5,630 nucleotides of DNA. It comes from Chloroflexota bacterium (GTDB taxonomy: Bacteria; Chloroflexota; Anaerolineae; Anaerolineales; Villigracilaceae). Numbering within the stretch: position 1 is the stretch's first letter; every line of letters starts with the position of its first letter. A program made the position numbers and the translations under genes. Positions 5,513-5,630 of this stretch are shown here, one piece after another. The DNA lies in contig JACPVD010000335.1 in the NCBI GenBank assembly GCA_016191895.1, positions 1 to 5,630 of the forward strand, written 5' to 3'. The notes under the pieces were generated by a model. It was not told the origin of the DNA. It worked only from the letters and a program-made list of their open reading frames with translations, and searched no databases.

Positions 5513-5630
5513 TTACGATGTGGAGCAGACCAAACGAAGACCGATGTTGTTGTTGAAGTTATCGGGTTCGTTCCTGTTACGGTACGAGCAACGCGCGTTG
5601 TTTCGATTGTTGTTCCACGAACCGCCGCGC
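5513..5630 (-). CDS. C-terminal end of an FGE/SUMF1-fold protein with a DGR-like Asn-rich tail (partial)
   Basis: Only the last 38 codons are in the window; the gene continues beyond base 5630. The reading frame gives [20 protein letters not shown], then [18 protein letters not shown] and TAA at 5515-5513. RGGSW, a YRNRN block and a closing IG[FL]R are the typical C-terminal motifs of the formylglycine-generating-enzyme (SUMF1) / C-type-lectin-like fold. Eleven of 38 residues are Asn, and ten of these use AAC, the codon favoured at variable sites of diversity-generating retroelements. Many such proteins with this tail are DGR targets rather than true sulfatase-activating enzymes. Whether this one is a diversified copy, an undiversified relative, or a template-derived sequence cannot be told, and no reverse transcriptase is visible in the window. 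The family call is firm. The DGR link is an inference. Confidence 0.85.
   Translation of the reverse strand, partial: RGGSWNNNRNNARCSYRNRNEPDNFNNNIGLRLVCSTS

Noticed and set aside
1..5630. CRISPR array, tRNA or rRNA, insertion sequence
   Set aside because: No regularly spaced repeats, no tRNA-like fold and no transposase motifs were found on either strand.

Overview
The window looks like a chromosomal piece of a moderately GC-rich bacterium. The protein styles (class II ribonucleotide reductase next to NrdR, an FadD-like acyl-CoA synthetase fused to a hydrolase, a free-standing DUF1992 protein, an Asn-rich formylglycine-generating-enzyme-like C-terminus) remind me of Chloroflexota/Anaerolineae. 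That assignment is an inference from gene content; nothing here proves it.

Layout, left to right. Positions 1-1306 (minus strand) hold a deoxyribonucleotide-synthesis unit: a sigma70-type promoter with an extended -10, a folded leader, nrdR (Zn-ribbon/ATP-cone repressor of ribonucleotide reductase genes), a strong hairpin with a T-run three bases after the nrdR stop, then the 5' 217 codons of nrdJ (adenosylcobalamin-dependent ribonucleotide reductase), which leaves the window at base 1. Positions 1307-1605 are non-coding, with one AT-rich perfect inverted repeat and one hairpin just behind the next gene. Positions 1606-4949 (minus) hold a two-gene unit: a long gene encoding an alpha/beta hydrolase fused to an AMP-forming acyl-CoA-synthetase-like domain (824 aa), then a second alpha/beta hydrolase (290 aa) whose start overlaps the first stop as ATGA. 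Positions 4950-5019 are a compact divergent promoter region. Positions 5020-5337 (plus) encode a 105-aa DUF1992/DNAJC28-like protein, closed by a clear bidirectional terminator. At the right edge (5513-5630, minus) is the last 38 codons of a gene with the C-terminal signature of the FGE/SUMF1 (C-type-lectin-like) fold, in which 11 of 38 residues are Asn, 10 of them AAC. That composition is characteristic of the variable or template repeat of diversity-generating retroelements (DGRs).

How the genes work together: NrdR should repress its own operon and thereby nrdJ, with the hairpin between them setting a lower or conditional level for the reductase. The fused hydrolase/ligase and the second hydrolase are probably translationally coupled and act on related acyl or ester substrates. 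The two genes that diverge from 4950-5019 both have a -10 box exactly six bases before the ATG and no Shine-Dalgarno, so both are predicted to make leaderless mRNAs from back-to-back promoters. The nrd genes, by contrast, have ordinary Shine-Dalgarno sequences. The two signals most worth following are the DGR-like tail at the right edge and the paired leaderless promoters.
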